NCBI GenBank assembly: GCA_945859605.1 | Contig: OX243821.1 | Location: 34,177,878-34,241,877, forward strand | Direction of reading: 5' to 3' | DNA length: 64,000 nucleotides | Source of the DNA: Lumbricus rubellus | Taxonomy: Eukaryota > Annelida > Clitellata > Crassiclitellata > Lumbricidae | Part shown: piece by piece, positions 31,577 to 41,952 of the stretch | How positions within the stretch are numbered: the first letter of the stretch is position 1 | How the letters are laid out: every line of letters starts with the position of its first letter | The notes under the pieces: generated by a model | Database searches by the model: none | The model's input: only the letters and a program-made list of their open reading frames with translations | What the model was told of the DNA's origin: nothing | Position numbers and translations under genes: made by a program

Positions 31577-31589
31577 TATAATTAAAAAT

Positions 31590-31886
31590 TCATTCAGTGA
31601 TCTGTTTGCTTACACACCTTTATGAATATTTTCAAACTCTTATAAAAAAAGTCCAAATGCTGAACATTTTAGTGCAGCGTATTCTTCTCTATGAGATGCA
31701 GTGAAGGTTCTCCTCTGACCGGTTCAATATAGACCACCATATATTACACACCTTTTTAGAATGTGCTTAAGTAGCTATAAATTCTGCCAACTACCATGCC
31801 AATTACCATGTATTTTATTATAGTAATTACATGCGACACCTCCCAGATAATTGTCCTCAGTTTCATGCTATGTCTTGTGTAGCGAG
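31590..31886 (+). repeat. Intron copy with truncated exon head upstream of the TM exon
   Basis: TTACACACCTTTATGAATA at 31611, TATAAAAAAAG, then an exon head AG|TGAAGGTTCTCCTCTGACC at about 31692 that breaks off. A second unit TTACACACCTTTTTAGAATG (about 31744) with GCTATAAATTCTG leads to the intact exon. Same unit architecture as 27490-28320. Confidence 0.6.
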
Positions 31887-32020
31887 TGAAGGTTCTCCTC
31901 TGACTGGTTCATCAAGCCACGTCTTCTACATTGGAATCGGTTGTGCCTGTGGTGGCATCATGGTCATCGCATTGTCCGTCTTTGTCTACTATATGAGAAC
32001 AAAGAAATCGACGGAATATG
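31887..32020 (+). CDS. Transmembrane exon, RYK-like
   Basis: The acceptor position AG|TGAAGG is fixed by comparison of six copies; donor G|GTCAGT. The frame reads EGSPLTGSSSHVFYIGIG, then CACGGIMVIALSVFVYYMRT and KKSTEY plus one base. It is one strongly hydrophobic helix of about 22 residues followed by basic stop-transfer residues, so a type I single-pass receptor segment. SSS..VFYI..G..C resembles the juxtamembrane and TM region of RYK/Derailed Wnt receptors, but other receptors cannot be excluded. No other exon of that gene is recognised. Broken copies are at 27490-28320 and 32820-33115. Confidence 0.55.
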
Positions 32021-32819
32021 GTCAGTAGGAATACTTACATGTCTTTCTGTCGTTATTGCTCTTCATTAACACTGTTTTTATGCAGTGTCGTTAGGCTGAC
32101 ATAGGCTACGTACGGTTCTATTATCTTGAGAAGATCGATGTAAATTAAATGTTGACGGCGAACTTATATTTTATTGTTTATATGATTTTATGGGTGTCTA
32201 AAATCACCAATCTTCATTATTTAGTTTTGTCTGCATGTGTGTGCTAGATGTGTTACAGCCTCGGTCTATCAGCTTCGAACACACATGCTTGAGCATATTT
32301 GTTATTTTCGTTTTGGGATTGTTCGAGTTACACTCTTAGCATTTTCACCATGCGGGGGGGGGGATGGACAGAGACGGGATAGGGACAAAGTATGGGAGGG
32401 CGGCAGGGTGCTTTGTGAGCCACGGGGGTCGATTTTTTCAATACTGTCCTATTAGGACCTATTAGTCGCACACAATCTGCTCTTGTTTCGGAAAGAATGG
32501 AGTTTTAAAATGATCTCGGGTTCAAGGAATTAAGAAATGAAAAACCAATTGGGAGGCTCTTACATGCCGAGGTTATGGAATTGTGTTGCATTTGTGTAAA
32601 TTTCCCAGAGTCAATCAGTGCTTTATATCAAAGATTTTTTTCTCTCGCTCTGCAACAAACACACACCACCACTGCCACATCACCACCCAAAACTCACCCA
32701 TTTAGCCCCCTCGCCCCACCACCAACGTAAGAAATAACCATTGAGCAAAATAATTTAAAACCATTTTTCTCTTCATCACGTATATCAAAAACGACAATTC
32801 CATCGATTAAATTATTCCG

Positions 32820-33115
32820 TAATCAGTTTGCTTACACACCTTTAGGAATTTTATCGAAATGTAATAAATAAGGACATGTAGACAATTTTTAATGGATTAC
32901 TTCGTCTTGTTTCCATCTCATGGAACCTTTTAATAATGCATTTCTGTCCCCATCTGATGTAGCTTATTAATTCTAGCTAGTGAAGGTTCTACTCTTCTAC
33001 ATTGGAATCGGTTGTGCCTGTGGTGACATCATGGTCATCGCATTGTCCGTCTTTGTCTAGCCTACTATATGAGAACAAAAAAGTCAACGGTTGACCACAG
33101 AATATGGTCAGTAGG
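32820..33115 (+). pseudogene. Broken third copy of the TM exon
   Basis: CTTACACACCTTTAGGAATT at about 32831, intron remnant, TAG|TGAAGGTTCTACTC at about 32983 and then CTTCTACATTGGAATCGG continuing as the intact exon. It has lost the SPLTGSSSHV part and carries a stop in TTTGTCTAGCC (near 33058) and altered sequence after TTGACC. Not functional as written. Confidence 0.65.
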
Positions 33116-33392
33116 AGCGTTTACATGTCTGTTTGCCTATCAGTCTGTCTGTCTGTCCCTCCTCCCGTCCTCCCGTCCGTCTTTTCGTCAGTCTGTCTGC
33201 TTCTCTGTCTGTCCGTCTATTTTGATTTATAAATGCAAGCCGAAACGTAGCCAATTTACTGAAGTGTCGTGCTCTAGTGCGTCGTATTTTGTATAACCTG
33301 TACCTGTAATCATTCTGCGGTTTGTCAGATTGAAAGTTAATAAAGTATATTATTATTAACAGGACTGGTAGCAAAACAAATGTCATTGAATA

Positions 33393-33695
33393 CGGTATAC
33401 CGGGTATACGACATTGCTGGCTAACACCTTTGAAACGTCGTTACACGGCTATATATAAGTATGGCCCGTGAAAATATAATTTATGTTGTAGTGTGATAGT
33501 GGACTTGCGTTGAAGTATAGCAAAGCAAATAAACTGAAACTGCAATTTTCGGGTAACGGATATGAAAACGAAAATGGGACAATTATAATAATTGATGCAG
33601 AATCATAATGCTTATATAAATATTGCATTGGATAATCACATGGCCAATCATAGTCAGATGACCATCTTTATGTTATGTACCTATCTAGCTATGTA
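33393..33695 (+). repeat. 300-bp duplication, copy A (partner 45389-45698)
   Basis: CCGGGTATACGACATTGCTGG, ACACCTTTGAAACGTCG, GGCTATATATAAGT, TTTTCGGGTAACG, AATGGGACAAT and GACCATCTTTATGTTAT are shared in the same order with 45389-45698. It includes an inverted TATA/GGTGT module with 28-bp spacing. Confidence 0.75.
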
Positions 33696-33867
33696 GCAAA
33701 TAGGAGGCTTTTGCCCCTCGAGCTCGCAAGAATACCCGAGTCTTTTCTATTGCGCGAACTCAAATGGCCTCCCACTAACCTTGCGAATTATGCCTGGGCT
33801 AAATTCACCTGCTTTTCAAAAGTCGCTGAAATCCTACATTTTTATATGTGACTGGGTTGGGCTGGGA

Positions 33868-33915
33868 GCGCCTCTGATTAGATTTCTTGAAGAGGCGCTA
33901 TAAAAATTTGTGAAA
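33868..33915 (+). repeat. SINE tail fragment
   Basis: GGGAGCGCCTCTGATTAG then GAAGAGGCGCTATAAAAATT, the 3' tail of the tRNA-derived SINE without its head. Other isolated tails: 40942-40970, 41059-41100, 49118-49185, 51207-51255, 55368-55410. Confidence 0.65.
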
Positions 33916-34139
33916 TGAACGAATCAATGCAAAATGAATGCTAATGAAATTAGCATAAACATGCATGCATATATTTAACTATACATTCATTTCCTGATTT
34001 TTATTTTATTTATTTTTAATTAATACATATATAAGCAAATAGATTAGATATTAAACATTTATATGAAAATCAAATCATTCAGCCATCATCTATAAGCTTA
34101 ACAATAATAGCAAAAATCATTTTATTCAATGCCTATTTA

Positions 34140-34243
34140 ATCTATTACAGAATTAGTTAACACAGACACATACACACAAACACATACACACACACAAACA
34201 CACAACAAATACAACTAAAATTATAATTCATATGCAATACTTC
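34140..34243 (-). other. LINE 3' end with CA/TG microsatellite
   Basis: Downstream of the LINE stop codon (reading minus strand) a short untranslated region leads into TGTGTTTG/TGTGTG repeats at 34160-34215. A simple-repeat tail is common in I/Jockey-type LINEs. The exact element border is not determined. Confidence 0.5.
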
Positions 34244-37105
34244 TTACATAATTTTTCCATTAGTTATGGTCATAAGTATATTATAAGCTTCAAGATAAAT
34301 ATCTTGATTAGAGAATATATTTTTAACAGTACATTCCACTTTTTTCTCTACACATTTTTTAAGCAGTAGGATTGAAATGTCATTCTTTTTACAAGCAAAC
34401 AGCACATGTTCGATTGTTTCAGGCACTTGGCATTTAGAACAAAGGTCTGTTTGGCTTTTACCTATCACTTTCAACCAGGAGTTAGTAAGGACATGCCCCA
34501 TTCTAAGTCTGGTAATTTGAACTTCTCTTTTTCTTATGGAGTCCATAAATGTTATATCAGTTGATACCAAAGGTTGGATCGATTTATAAAAACGCCCTTT
34601 TCGTTCATTGTCGTATTCAATTTGCCATAAATTAATAACATATTTTTTAATTAACGAATAGATTTCCTTTAATTCCAAATAATTTGTTGAATTGACCTCC
34701 TCTAATTCTTGCCCTTTCTTTGCTAGGGTGTCTGCCATTTCATTTCCAGATAATCCAATATGACTAGGGATCCATGCTATGATTATACTGCTGCTTTTAA
34801 GTTTATTAACATTATTTATAAATTCCAGAAATAAATTAGGCCGTGAACAAGACTTGTTTTCTTTTATAGATGTGGCCACACTTAATGAATCAGTATATAT
34901 AATATACTTATTTGCATTTGCAGTTTCATTCACATTTTCATTTTGGATAATCCATTTTGTCGCTTCAATAATGGCCGTTAATTCAGCAGTATAAATTGAG
35001 GAGTTATCTGCTATCCTATAAACGTTGTGAGAATTCATGGAGGGTACATAGAAAGCTGCAGAAACGATATTTTCAATTTTAGAGCCATCTGTATAGATTG
35101 ATGTGCGATCAACATATTTATCAATTAATCTTAATGATAGTGATGACATAATGTTAGGAGAGTCCTTCTTTTTGTTTATATGTTTTTTCAAGGACAGATC
35201 GACTTTAGTGGTTCTGTTAAACCATGGAGCGGTTGACTGAAAAGTTGGAGATTTAAATGATTCGGATATAATTGAAAAGAAATGTTCAGTTCTTTTAAAA
35301 ATAGAATTTTGTTTCACAGAAGATGCACAATAGTAATTTGACCAGTGATCTCGCATAGTCTCTGCTGCTGGATGATAATTTGGACCTAATATTTTTGATC
35401 CAAACTTGATTGAGTTACTCAATCGACGTAGGTGGAGGGGCACCTCTCCACACTCATTCTGGAGGGCCATTACAGGGGTGCCTTTAGCTGTTCCACAAGC
35501 CAACCGCAAAGCCTCAGATTGTACATTTTGCAGCCTTTTCAATTGTGTAGCACTAGCTGTAGCATATGCCACGTCTCCATAGTCAAGGACTGACCTCACA
35601 AGTGCTCTATAGATGGAGAGTAGTGCCCGCTTTGAGGCTCCCCATTTATACCCTGACACAGCCCTCATTACATTTATTCTCTTTTTACATTTGATTACAA
35701 TGTAATCAATATGGGGCTTCCAGTTCAATTTAGAATCAAAAATGACTCCCAAGAACTTGGCAGTATTTTCACTTTTTATATCCTTATTATTAAGGGTAAT
35801 GTGCAGCTTTTGTAATGTTTTTCTTTTGGTAAATAGTACACCCGTGGTTTTATTTACAGATATTTTGAAACCATTTTCATTGCACCAATCATCTATTTTA
35901 ATTATGGCATTTTGGATTTTATTTTGAAGCAATTTCAAATCTCGATTTGCATAAAAAATAGCACTATCATCTGCAAATAAAGACAGTCCTACATTTTCCA
36001 ATCCAGGATCCAGATCATTGATCATTATTAAAAACAATAATGGTGAGATGACGGAACCCTGCGGCGTTCCATTTTCTTGTGAGAATATATCAGATAATTC
36101 TATTCCAACTTTGACTTGAAAAGTTCTGTTGGTTAAGAATTTAGAAATCCAATCAAAAGTATTTCCTGTTATTCCAATTTTTCGTAATTTTTCTAACAAA
36201 GTTGGAACGTGCAGCATATCATATGCTTTTTCAAAATCTATAAACACAGCCAAAACATTTTGTTTATTTTTAAGTTTTTTATGGATATAATCTTGAAGCC
36301 TTAGAACTTGATCTATTGTGCTTTTATGCTTTCTAAAACCAGTTTGATACGGAGTGAGAAGTTTATTTGCTTCCAAAAACCACTGTAACCGATTTGTTAT
36401 CATTTTTTCCATTATTTTGCACAGAGTTGGTGTAAGTGAGATAGGTCTATAAGATTCAGGAGCTGTAGTATCTTTATTAGGTTTAAGAATAGGTAAAATT
36501 ATTGCATGATTCCATTCCCTCGGGAGTATGCCTGTTGTCCAAACTTTATTGTAAAAGGTTAACAACACTTTTAGAACACTTTTATGGAGGTGCTTAATAA
36601 GATCATAAGGGATACGATCCTCCCCTGGAGATTTGTTATTTTTTGATGAGTCTATGGCATCTTGAAGTTCTCGAATAGTGAAGGCCATATTTAAATCCAA
36701 TGCGCCATTACTACAATAATTTGGGAGAATTTCATTTTCATCGTTTTTGTTTCGTAAATAATATAAGAAATTGTCCGTATAATTAGAACTACTACTGGCA
36801 CAGGAGTAATTTTTTCCTAAAACATTAGCTTTCTGCAAGTTTGATTCAGCTTTGGTGCCTTGATATTGTAGGGTAGGAATGGATATTGCAGATGTCACGC
36901 CTTCCATTCTCCTTGCCATATTCCATATAGATGATAATTTTGATTGGTTATTTAATTCACCACAATAGGTTTCCCAGCTAACTCTTGCTTCATCTGCAAT
37001 CACTCTTTTTGATACTGCATTTTGTCTTTTAAATTCTACATAATCATCTAAATTTCGTGAATTATAATTGACGAAAAGACTTCTTAGAAATTTATATGTC
37101 CTCAA
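34244..37105 (-). CDS. Non-LTR retrotransposon pol: reverse transcriptase plus RNase H
   Basis: Uninterrupted ORF of 953 codons. Reverse transcriptase from about residue 195 to 430: SYRPISLTPTLCKIMEKMI, motif A FIDFEKAYD (Asp290), GTPQGSVISPLLF and the catalytic LFADDSAIF (Asp379, Asp380). RNase H from about 668 to 800: YTDGS (Asp673), AELTAI (Glu708), YTDSLS (Asp739), WIPSHIGLSGNEMAD (Asp792). C-terminal CCHC zinc motif C889, C892, H900, C905. The order RT, RNase H, CCHC fits I/Jockey/R1-group LINEs. The apurinic endonuclease and ORF1 expected upstream are absent, so the insertion is 5'-truncated although the remaining frame is intact, which suggests a young copy. The Met at 37105 is only the first in the frame. 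Confidence 0.95.
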   Translation of the reverse strand: MRTYKFLRSLFVNYNSRNLDDYVEFKRQNAVSKRVIADEARVSWETYCGELNNQSKLSSIWNMARRMEGVTSAISIPTLQYQGTKAESNLQKANVLGKNYSCASSSSNYTDNFLYYLRNKNDENEILPNYCSNGALDLNMAFTIRELQDAIDSSKNNKSPGEDRIPYDLIKHLHKSVLKVLLTFYNKVWTTGILPREWNHAIILPILKPNKDTTAPESYRPISLTPTLCKIMEKMITNRLQWFLEANKLLTPYQTGFRKHKSTIDQVLRLQDYIHKKLKNKQNVLAVFIDFEKAYDMLHVPTLLEKLRKIGITGNTFDWISKFLTNRTFQVKVGIELSDIFSQENGTPQGSVISPLLFLIMINDLDPGLENVGLSLFADDSAIFYANRDLKLLQNKIQNAIIKIDDWCNENGFKISVNKTTGVLFTKRKTLQKLHITLNNKDIKSENTAKFLGVIFDSKLNWKPHIDYIVIKCKKRINVMRAVSGYKWGASKRALLSIYRALVRSVLDYGDVAYATASATQLKRLQNVQSEALRLACGTAKGTPVMALQNECGEVPLHLRRLSNSIKFGSKILGPNYHPAAETMRDHWSNYYCASSVKQNSIFKRTEHFFSIISESFKSPTFQSTAPWFNRTTKVDLSLKKHINKKKDSPNIMSSLSLRLIDKYVDRTSIYTDGSKIENIVSAAFYVPSMNSHNVYRIADNSSIYTAELTAIIEATKWIIQNENVNETANANKYIIYTDSLSVATSIKENKSCSRPNLFLEFINNVNKLKSSSIIIAWIPSHIGLSGNEMADTLAKKGQELEEVNSTNYLELKEIYSLIKKYVINLWQIEYDNERKGRFYKSIQPLVSTDITFMDSIRKREVQITRLRMGHVLTNSWLKVIGKSQTDLCSKCQVPETIEHVLFACKKNDISILLLKKCVEKKVECTVKNIFSNQDIYLEAYNILMTITNGKIM

Positions 37106-37147
37106 ATGAAGCTATATAAGGGTGTAACGCAGAATGGAAGTTTATAT

Positions 37148-37690
37148 CCAGCTTTTCTTATAGTCAATGTCCCTTAGTCAGAGACATCATTTGTCAATCT
37201 ATTGTGGCGCTAATTAAATAACAGCGAATAGTTAATAATGATAGTATAGAAGCAATTAAGCGTAGAGTCTTTTTCATTTCAACGACATCGTTAATCGTTA
37301 TACACGGCAAACTAATCAACAACTGGCAAAAGAAGCGTCTTACATAATTATATACTGAACTAGGCCACTCTGCGATTCTGTTAGTGCCAGTCCCAAGTCT
37401 AGATGAAGTAGGAGGGCGTCGCTAATGATCATTGCCATCACAAAGTGTCGTTAAACTGAGAATACTACAACTTGCGCTTACATCCTAATGGTCTTATGGC
37501 TGAAGCGTTAGCATATATAGGCTGATCACCGTGCTGTTAATAGGCGCTTGTTCATGTAAACGTATTTCTTACCCTCAGTGGCATTTGCCCACTGCTGCGA
37601 GTTTCATTCTAATAGATTGTAGACAATGTAGAGTGATATTGGTAAACACGGTCGCATAAACACTTTTAAAAATTTTTGAGACAATTAAAT
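37148..37690 (+). repeat. Dispersed repeat block, copy A (partner 47400-48210)
   Basis: TTGTGGCGCTAATTAAATAA, CATTTCAACGACATCGTTA, the CCAGTCCC repeat, TAATAGGCGCTTG, CAGTGGCATTTGCCCACTGC and ACACGGTCGCATAAACAC follow in the same order as in 47400-48210, where the CCAGTCCC portion is itself duplicated. No ORF. A possible old duplication or a composite element. Confidence 0.65.
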
Positions 37691-38100
37691 ATTAGCAGAT
37701 TTTTCGCCATGCTCTATTAAATCAAAACATTGATTACGCCGTTCGTGCACAATCATGATGTTGGTTCAAATCGTTTTAAACAGAAAATAATATTATGGTC
37801 AATTTAATTACTTTCATTTTGTGTGTAATTAATGACAAACACATTTCAAACATCGTTAATTGCTGCTATTCAAATAAATATTATCTTTCTTTGACACACT
37901 GCTTCCCATACAACAGTGCAAGTCCCAATAGCAGTTAAAGAGGATGGTGACCTATTTTATTGTTGCTTTTGTATGCAGTGTCGTTGATCGAAATTTATGG
38001 AAAAACAACTGAGCACAATAAAATCATGACTGCGATTTTATATAGCATTGGATTAGACTGATTTAAGGGTGTGTAAAATGACCGATCTTCATTATTTTGT

Positions 38101-38190
38101 GTTGTTGGATGGATGGATGGATGGATGAGATTTGACCAGGGTCTATGAAAACAGACCCTGGAAAGAAATTTGCTTGGCATATTACAGCGG
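38101..38190 (+). repeat. Partial CCAGGGT stem-loop repeat
   Basis: GGATGGATGGATGAGATTTG, ACCAGGGTCTATGA, ACCCTGGAAAGAAATTTGC and GCATATTACAGC parallel the 1858 copy; an internal part (GGCCGTT) is deleted. Confidence 0.6.
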
Positions 38191-38221
38191 TGCTGTTCAA
38201 GTATCACGGTTCATATAGCAC

Positions 38222-38330
38222 TACACTGTGTCCACGATAAAGTAGATCACTAGACTTTGTGGAATATCTTGGTCAATTGTAGCATTATATGTACAAAATT
38301 TGGTGCACATGAACTTCAGTCTTATCTATC
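38222..38330 (+). mobile_element. mariner-like terminus fragment
   Basis: CACTGTGTCCACGATAAAGT, AGATCACTAGACTTTGTGG and TCTTGGTCAATTGTAGC run parallel to the left TIR of the element at 30791 (CACTGTGTCC..AAAGTAGACC..TTTGTGG-like). No opposite end was recognised. Confidence 0.5.
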
Positions 38331-38339
38331 CATATCCTG

Positions 38340-39590
38340 CAAATTTAATTTCATTTAATTAATAATTTATTAGGATCACTTATATAGCGCCCATAAAAAA
38401 TGCCTAATCAGAAGCGCGTCCAACCAAACTTCGGATAAATATGAGAGTCTTAAAGTTCGAGAAGAAGTCCAGTGGCATAGCAAGAGTCACAACTGAACCC
38501 GGGCAGCAGACCTTGGCCTATATTCAACATTAAGATTTTAAGTAGGCATTAAATGACTTTGCGTTAATTAATTAAAATGTTAACGCTATTAGGTGTGTAA
38601 TGTTGCAATGAAAACTGACATTTTGCTACCAGATAACATTGTTACATTAGACAATTAACAATGCGCGCAATGTAGGCCTGATTTATCCTCAGCCAGATAA
38701 GCTAATTATGCAAATAAATATGGCTTGCACAATCCGGGCAGAATTATGCTATCCACAAACGCGAGCATTGCAATAATTATTACTCGCTGTGGCTGCGACA
38801 TCTTGAGACCACAACAGAACAAGAAAATGACATCCGATATTTTGACATCATTTTACTGCATGATCACTCTCAAGCCTACGACGTGTAGGCCTACAATGTA
38901 TTTCATCTTAAACTATCAACTATGTACGGTTAGTTGTAGGAATCAATACCTGGAAAAAGCAGAAAATAATATCTTATTACACAATTTCACGCATAAAAAA
39001 GGTGTCGCTAAACACGCATAAATGCTGTGTATAGTTTACGACGTACGAGTCGGTTATCTCTCGTTCTCTAAAACAGCGCGTTATCCATTGAGCCAACGGG
39101 TAATTTTATTAGAATACCTAATCAAAGAAAGTTGGTTCGAGGTCCTAACTCAAAAGATTATTCTAATGTTTGCGTGTGCTTGCAAACTTAAACACCTTTA
39201 AAATCGTTTCATAATCTTAGTTTAACTGTGAACCTGCGCAATTTAGTTATTGCACCTCTATCCCTGACCATCACATCCATTGCTAAAAAAAACTTTGTAA
39301 CGATTACAATTATAGTAATAATAAGAATAATAAAACAACGATTATTTCATTTTTTAGACTTTTTACCAGTTTTTTATGTGGTGAATAGCTTTATTTTTGG
39401 ACGTCATCAAAAATAAGAGCTACATGTACATGCATTTCCTCACTGACAATTTTTAACGCCAAAATTTAGATTTCGTTATAAAACAAAGACAATTCAGAAA
39501 CTAATAGTGACATATAATAATAATAAAGACTTGTGAATTTGATAATAACAATGATAATATCAATTATTATAAAAAAATAACAATACGACA
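38340..39590. other. No gene recognised
   Basis: AT-rich, unique-looking sequence. Contains single AGGTGT-type words near 38595, 39001 and 39192 but no coherent exon or element ends that I can see. Confidence 0.45.
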
Positions 39591-40017
39591 ATGAATCGTC
39601 GTCTTCAAGTTCACTGCCCAGTGCCAGGTTCAAACGTCGATTGGCTCCTTCAGTTTCATGTAGTCTTCCTTCATCACCCAATCCAACCTGTGTCTCGGTC
39701 TTTCTATTCTTTCTTTCATTGTTCATTTGATGATATCTATCAGAAAGGAGTCTCCTCTCGGAATATTATGTCCAATCCATTTCATTTGCCACATTATAAA
39801 TGTCATTTTTCTTTCGTCATTCATCTGTTGAAATTCGTTAGTGTAGAACTTAACCTTTGAAATACTTTAATTTACTTTTCAGTGTTGAACAACATCTATA
39901 CAATGAGTACATCATCAAATAAACATTTCTCGCAGGCGTGCATTTTTATAAACACTCTATTTATGTTAAAAAGGTAGCTAATATACATTTCAGCTTAAAT
40001 CGATACGAAATCCGATT

Positions 40018-40215
40018 AATCCACTCACCACTCTTCTATGTCCTGCAACCATTCTCTGCATGGTCTTCCCCTTCTCCCCTATTCCTCCATGATTCCAGTC
40101 AATATGCTCTTTATCTTTCTATCATCACTCATTGTTTGGATGTGTCCGAATAGTTTCACTTTCCTTTTCATTATGGTTTCTACCATATCTGATTTGCTGT
40201 TAAGTCTTCTTCGGG
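40018..40215 (-). pseudogene. RTE-like LINE 3' fragment
   Basis: On the minus strand the frames give KLFGHIQTM, IKSILTGIMEE and GRRGRPCREWLQDIEEWW with stops between. This is the C-terminal RTE block (FGH.., GRRGRP..EWL.DI) seen intact at 53624-54241. A further decayed piece may extend to 39594 (HRLDWVMKEDYMKL). Non-functional. Confidence 0.6.
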
Positions 40216-40734
40216 CTTCCACGTTAATTATTTTATGTGATATTTAAATCACACACCTCTTTTAAAGAAATAGCAAAATTATAAATATCTGAGTTCTCGG
40301 GTTTACGTTGATGACACCACGCATAGAACTCCATTTAGAAAACATTTGACTTCCCGACTCAGCCGCCTTGGACATCATACATGAAACTGTCATCTTACAA
40401 TGTAGACATTCATTTTTAGATTGTCAGATACAATACAATACAATACAATACTAAAACGGAAAAAGTAACTAAAAAGAAAATGGATGAGAAAATAAACTGA
40501 AATAAAGATATAAAATGATTAGAATTGAAATAAAAATTAATTGAAGAACATTTTAAAAACTTTATAGACGTTAACAGCTTTTGAAATGTAACTATAGTAG
40601 TAATAGTGGTGTCGTTGAACTGTTGAATAGAAGCCGAAAAACACCTTTTTAACAGTGTCAAACGAAAGTACATGTATATAAACTAGCGAAGCAGAAAAAA
40701 TAAATTGATAACCTTTTGCACCGTAATTTAGGCT

Positions 40735-40885
40735 GATGAAAACAACTGAATTAATCGTGAAGGATTAGATTTGCTTAGATAGAACGGAGACCTAATGCAG
40801 AGCCGTTCCTTCACTGTTATTTGTTTAAACAACCTGGAATAATATTGGCTTCAATTAGCTATAATTATATTATGCGACCCTCCCA
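40735..40885 (+). repeat. Dispersed block with AGAGCCGTTCCTTCACTG
   Basis: AATCGTGAAGGATTAGAT, GATAGAACGG, GAGCCGTTCCTTCACTG, AACAACCTGGA and CTTCAATTAGCTATAATTAT recur at 30330-30485 and 44885-45000. In all three, an ACACCTTTTTAAC module lies upstream. Unknown element. Confidence 0.6.
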
Positions 40886-41164
40886 AACTGTTCACAGAAT
40901 CACAACGTGCTGAAAGTTGCCGTTTTTCGCTTGACCTTTCCCGAGAGCGCCTCTGAGTAAGTTACCTATAATCTCCGTAATGAACTTCTTTGTCTTTCTT
41001 TGCCCCTTTTCCGCAAGCGTTTGAAAACCATGCTTTTTGATTATGGTTTGGTGTCAGGTCGGGAGCGCCTCTGAGGAGTTCTCTTGAAGTGGCCCTAAAT
41101 AAATGTTCAATTACAATTACAATTACAATTAGGTACCTTGATTGGCGCAATAGAAATTTTCATA

Positions 41165-41220
41165 AATCGATTGATTGATGGATAGATTAATAGATTGATT
41201 GAATGATTGATTAATTGATG

Positions 41221-41290
<70 letters not shown>
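41165..41290. repeat. (GATT)n array
   Basis: About 20 pure GATT units at 41215-41288, preceded by degenerate units. Confidence 0.95.
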
Positions 41291-41293
<3 letters not shown>

Positions 41294-41952
41294 ACCTCCC
41301 TCAGTTATAGGATAAAAATCTAATTCCCGAACTCACTCACCCATGCGTCAAGCCTCACCTCTTAAAGTCCCTGCTCAGTTCTTTCACCCAAGACCAAAAA
41401 CATAAAACCTTTCATATCCCTCGTCATTTCAACTCGAAACATCATCCACCTTAGCTGCCAGTCTTTTACCATGCATCTTAACGCCGTGCTAAGTATCTTT
41501 TGTAGTGCCAGTCTCCATGGGCGGAGTTTATCAGGGGCTAGGGGGGGCTAAGCCCCCCCAAGAATCCACCGACTTTACCATGCATCAATAAGGACTTCTA
41601 AGGGTAAAAATGGTACATTTGTGGAGACAACAAAAGAGCAAAAGACCTAGACAGTGAGCTGCTGGCCACCAGCCCCCTCCCCCCATCAAGACTGAAAACT
41701 AAGACTGGCAATGTGTGGCAGTACCGTAGTAAAATTCGTTTAATGCGCAAAAACGGGATGGCAGAATGCAACCTGGAACAATGAGACAAACTAAAAGATA
41801 GAAGTAGGCCTAGATATCAGTTATTAGCACGCTATTATAATATATCACATAACCACCGTATTGTCACTTGGAGGTGAAGTTCTAAGCATTTTTATGGAAG
41901 TTCAAAGTTGTGCATTTGCTCTCTGATCATGAGACCTGGCCCGCGACTGTAT

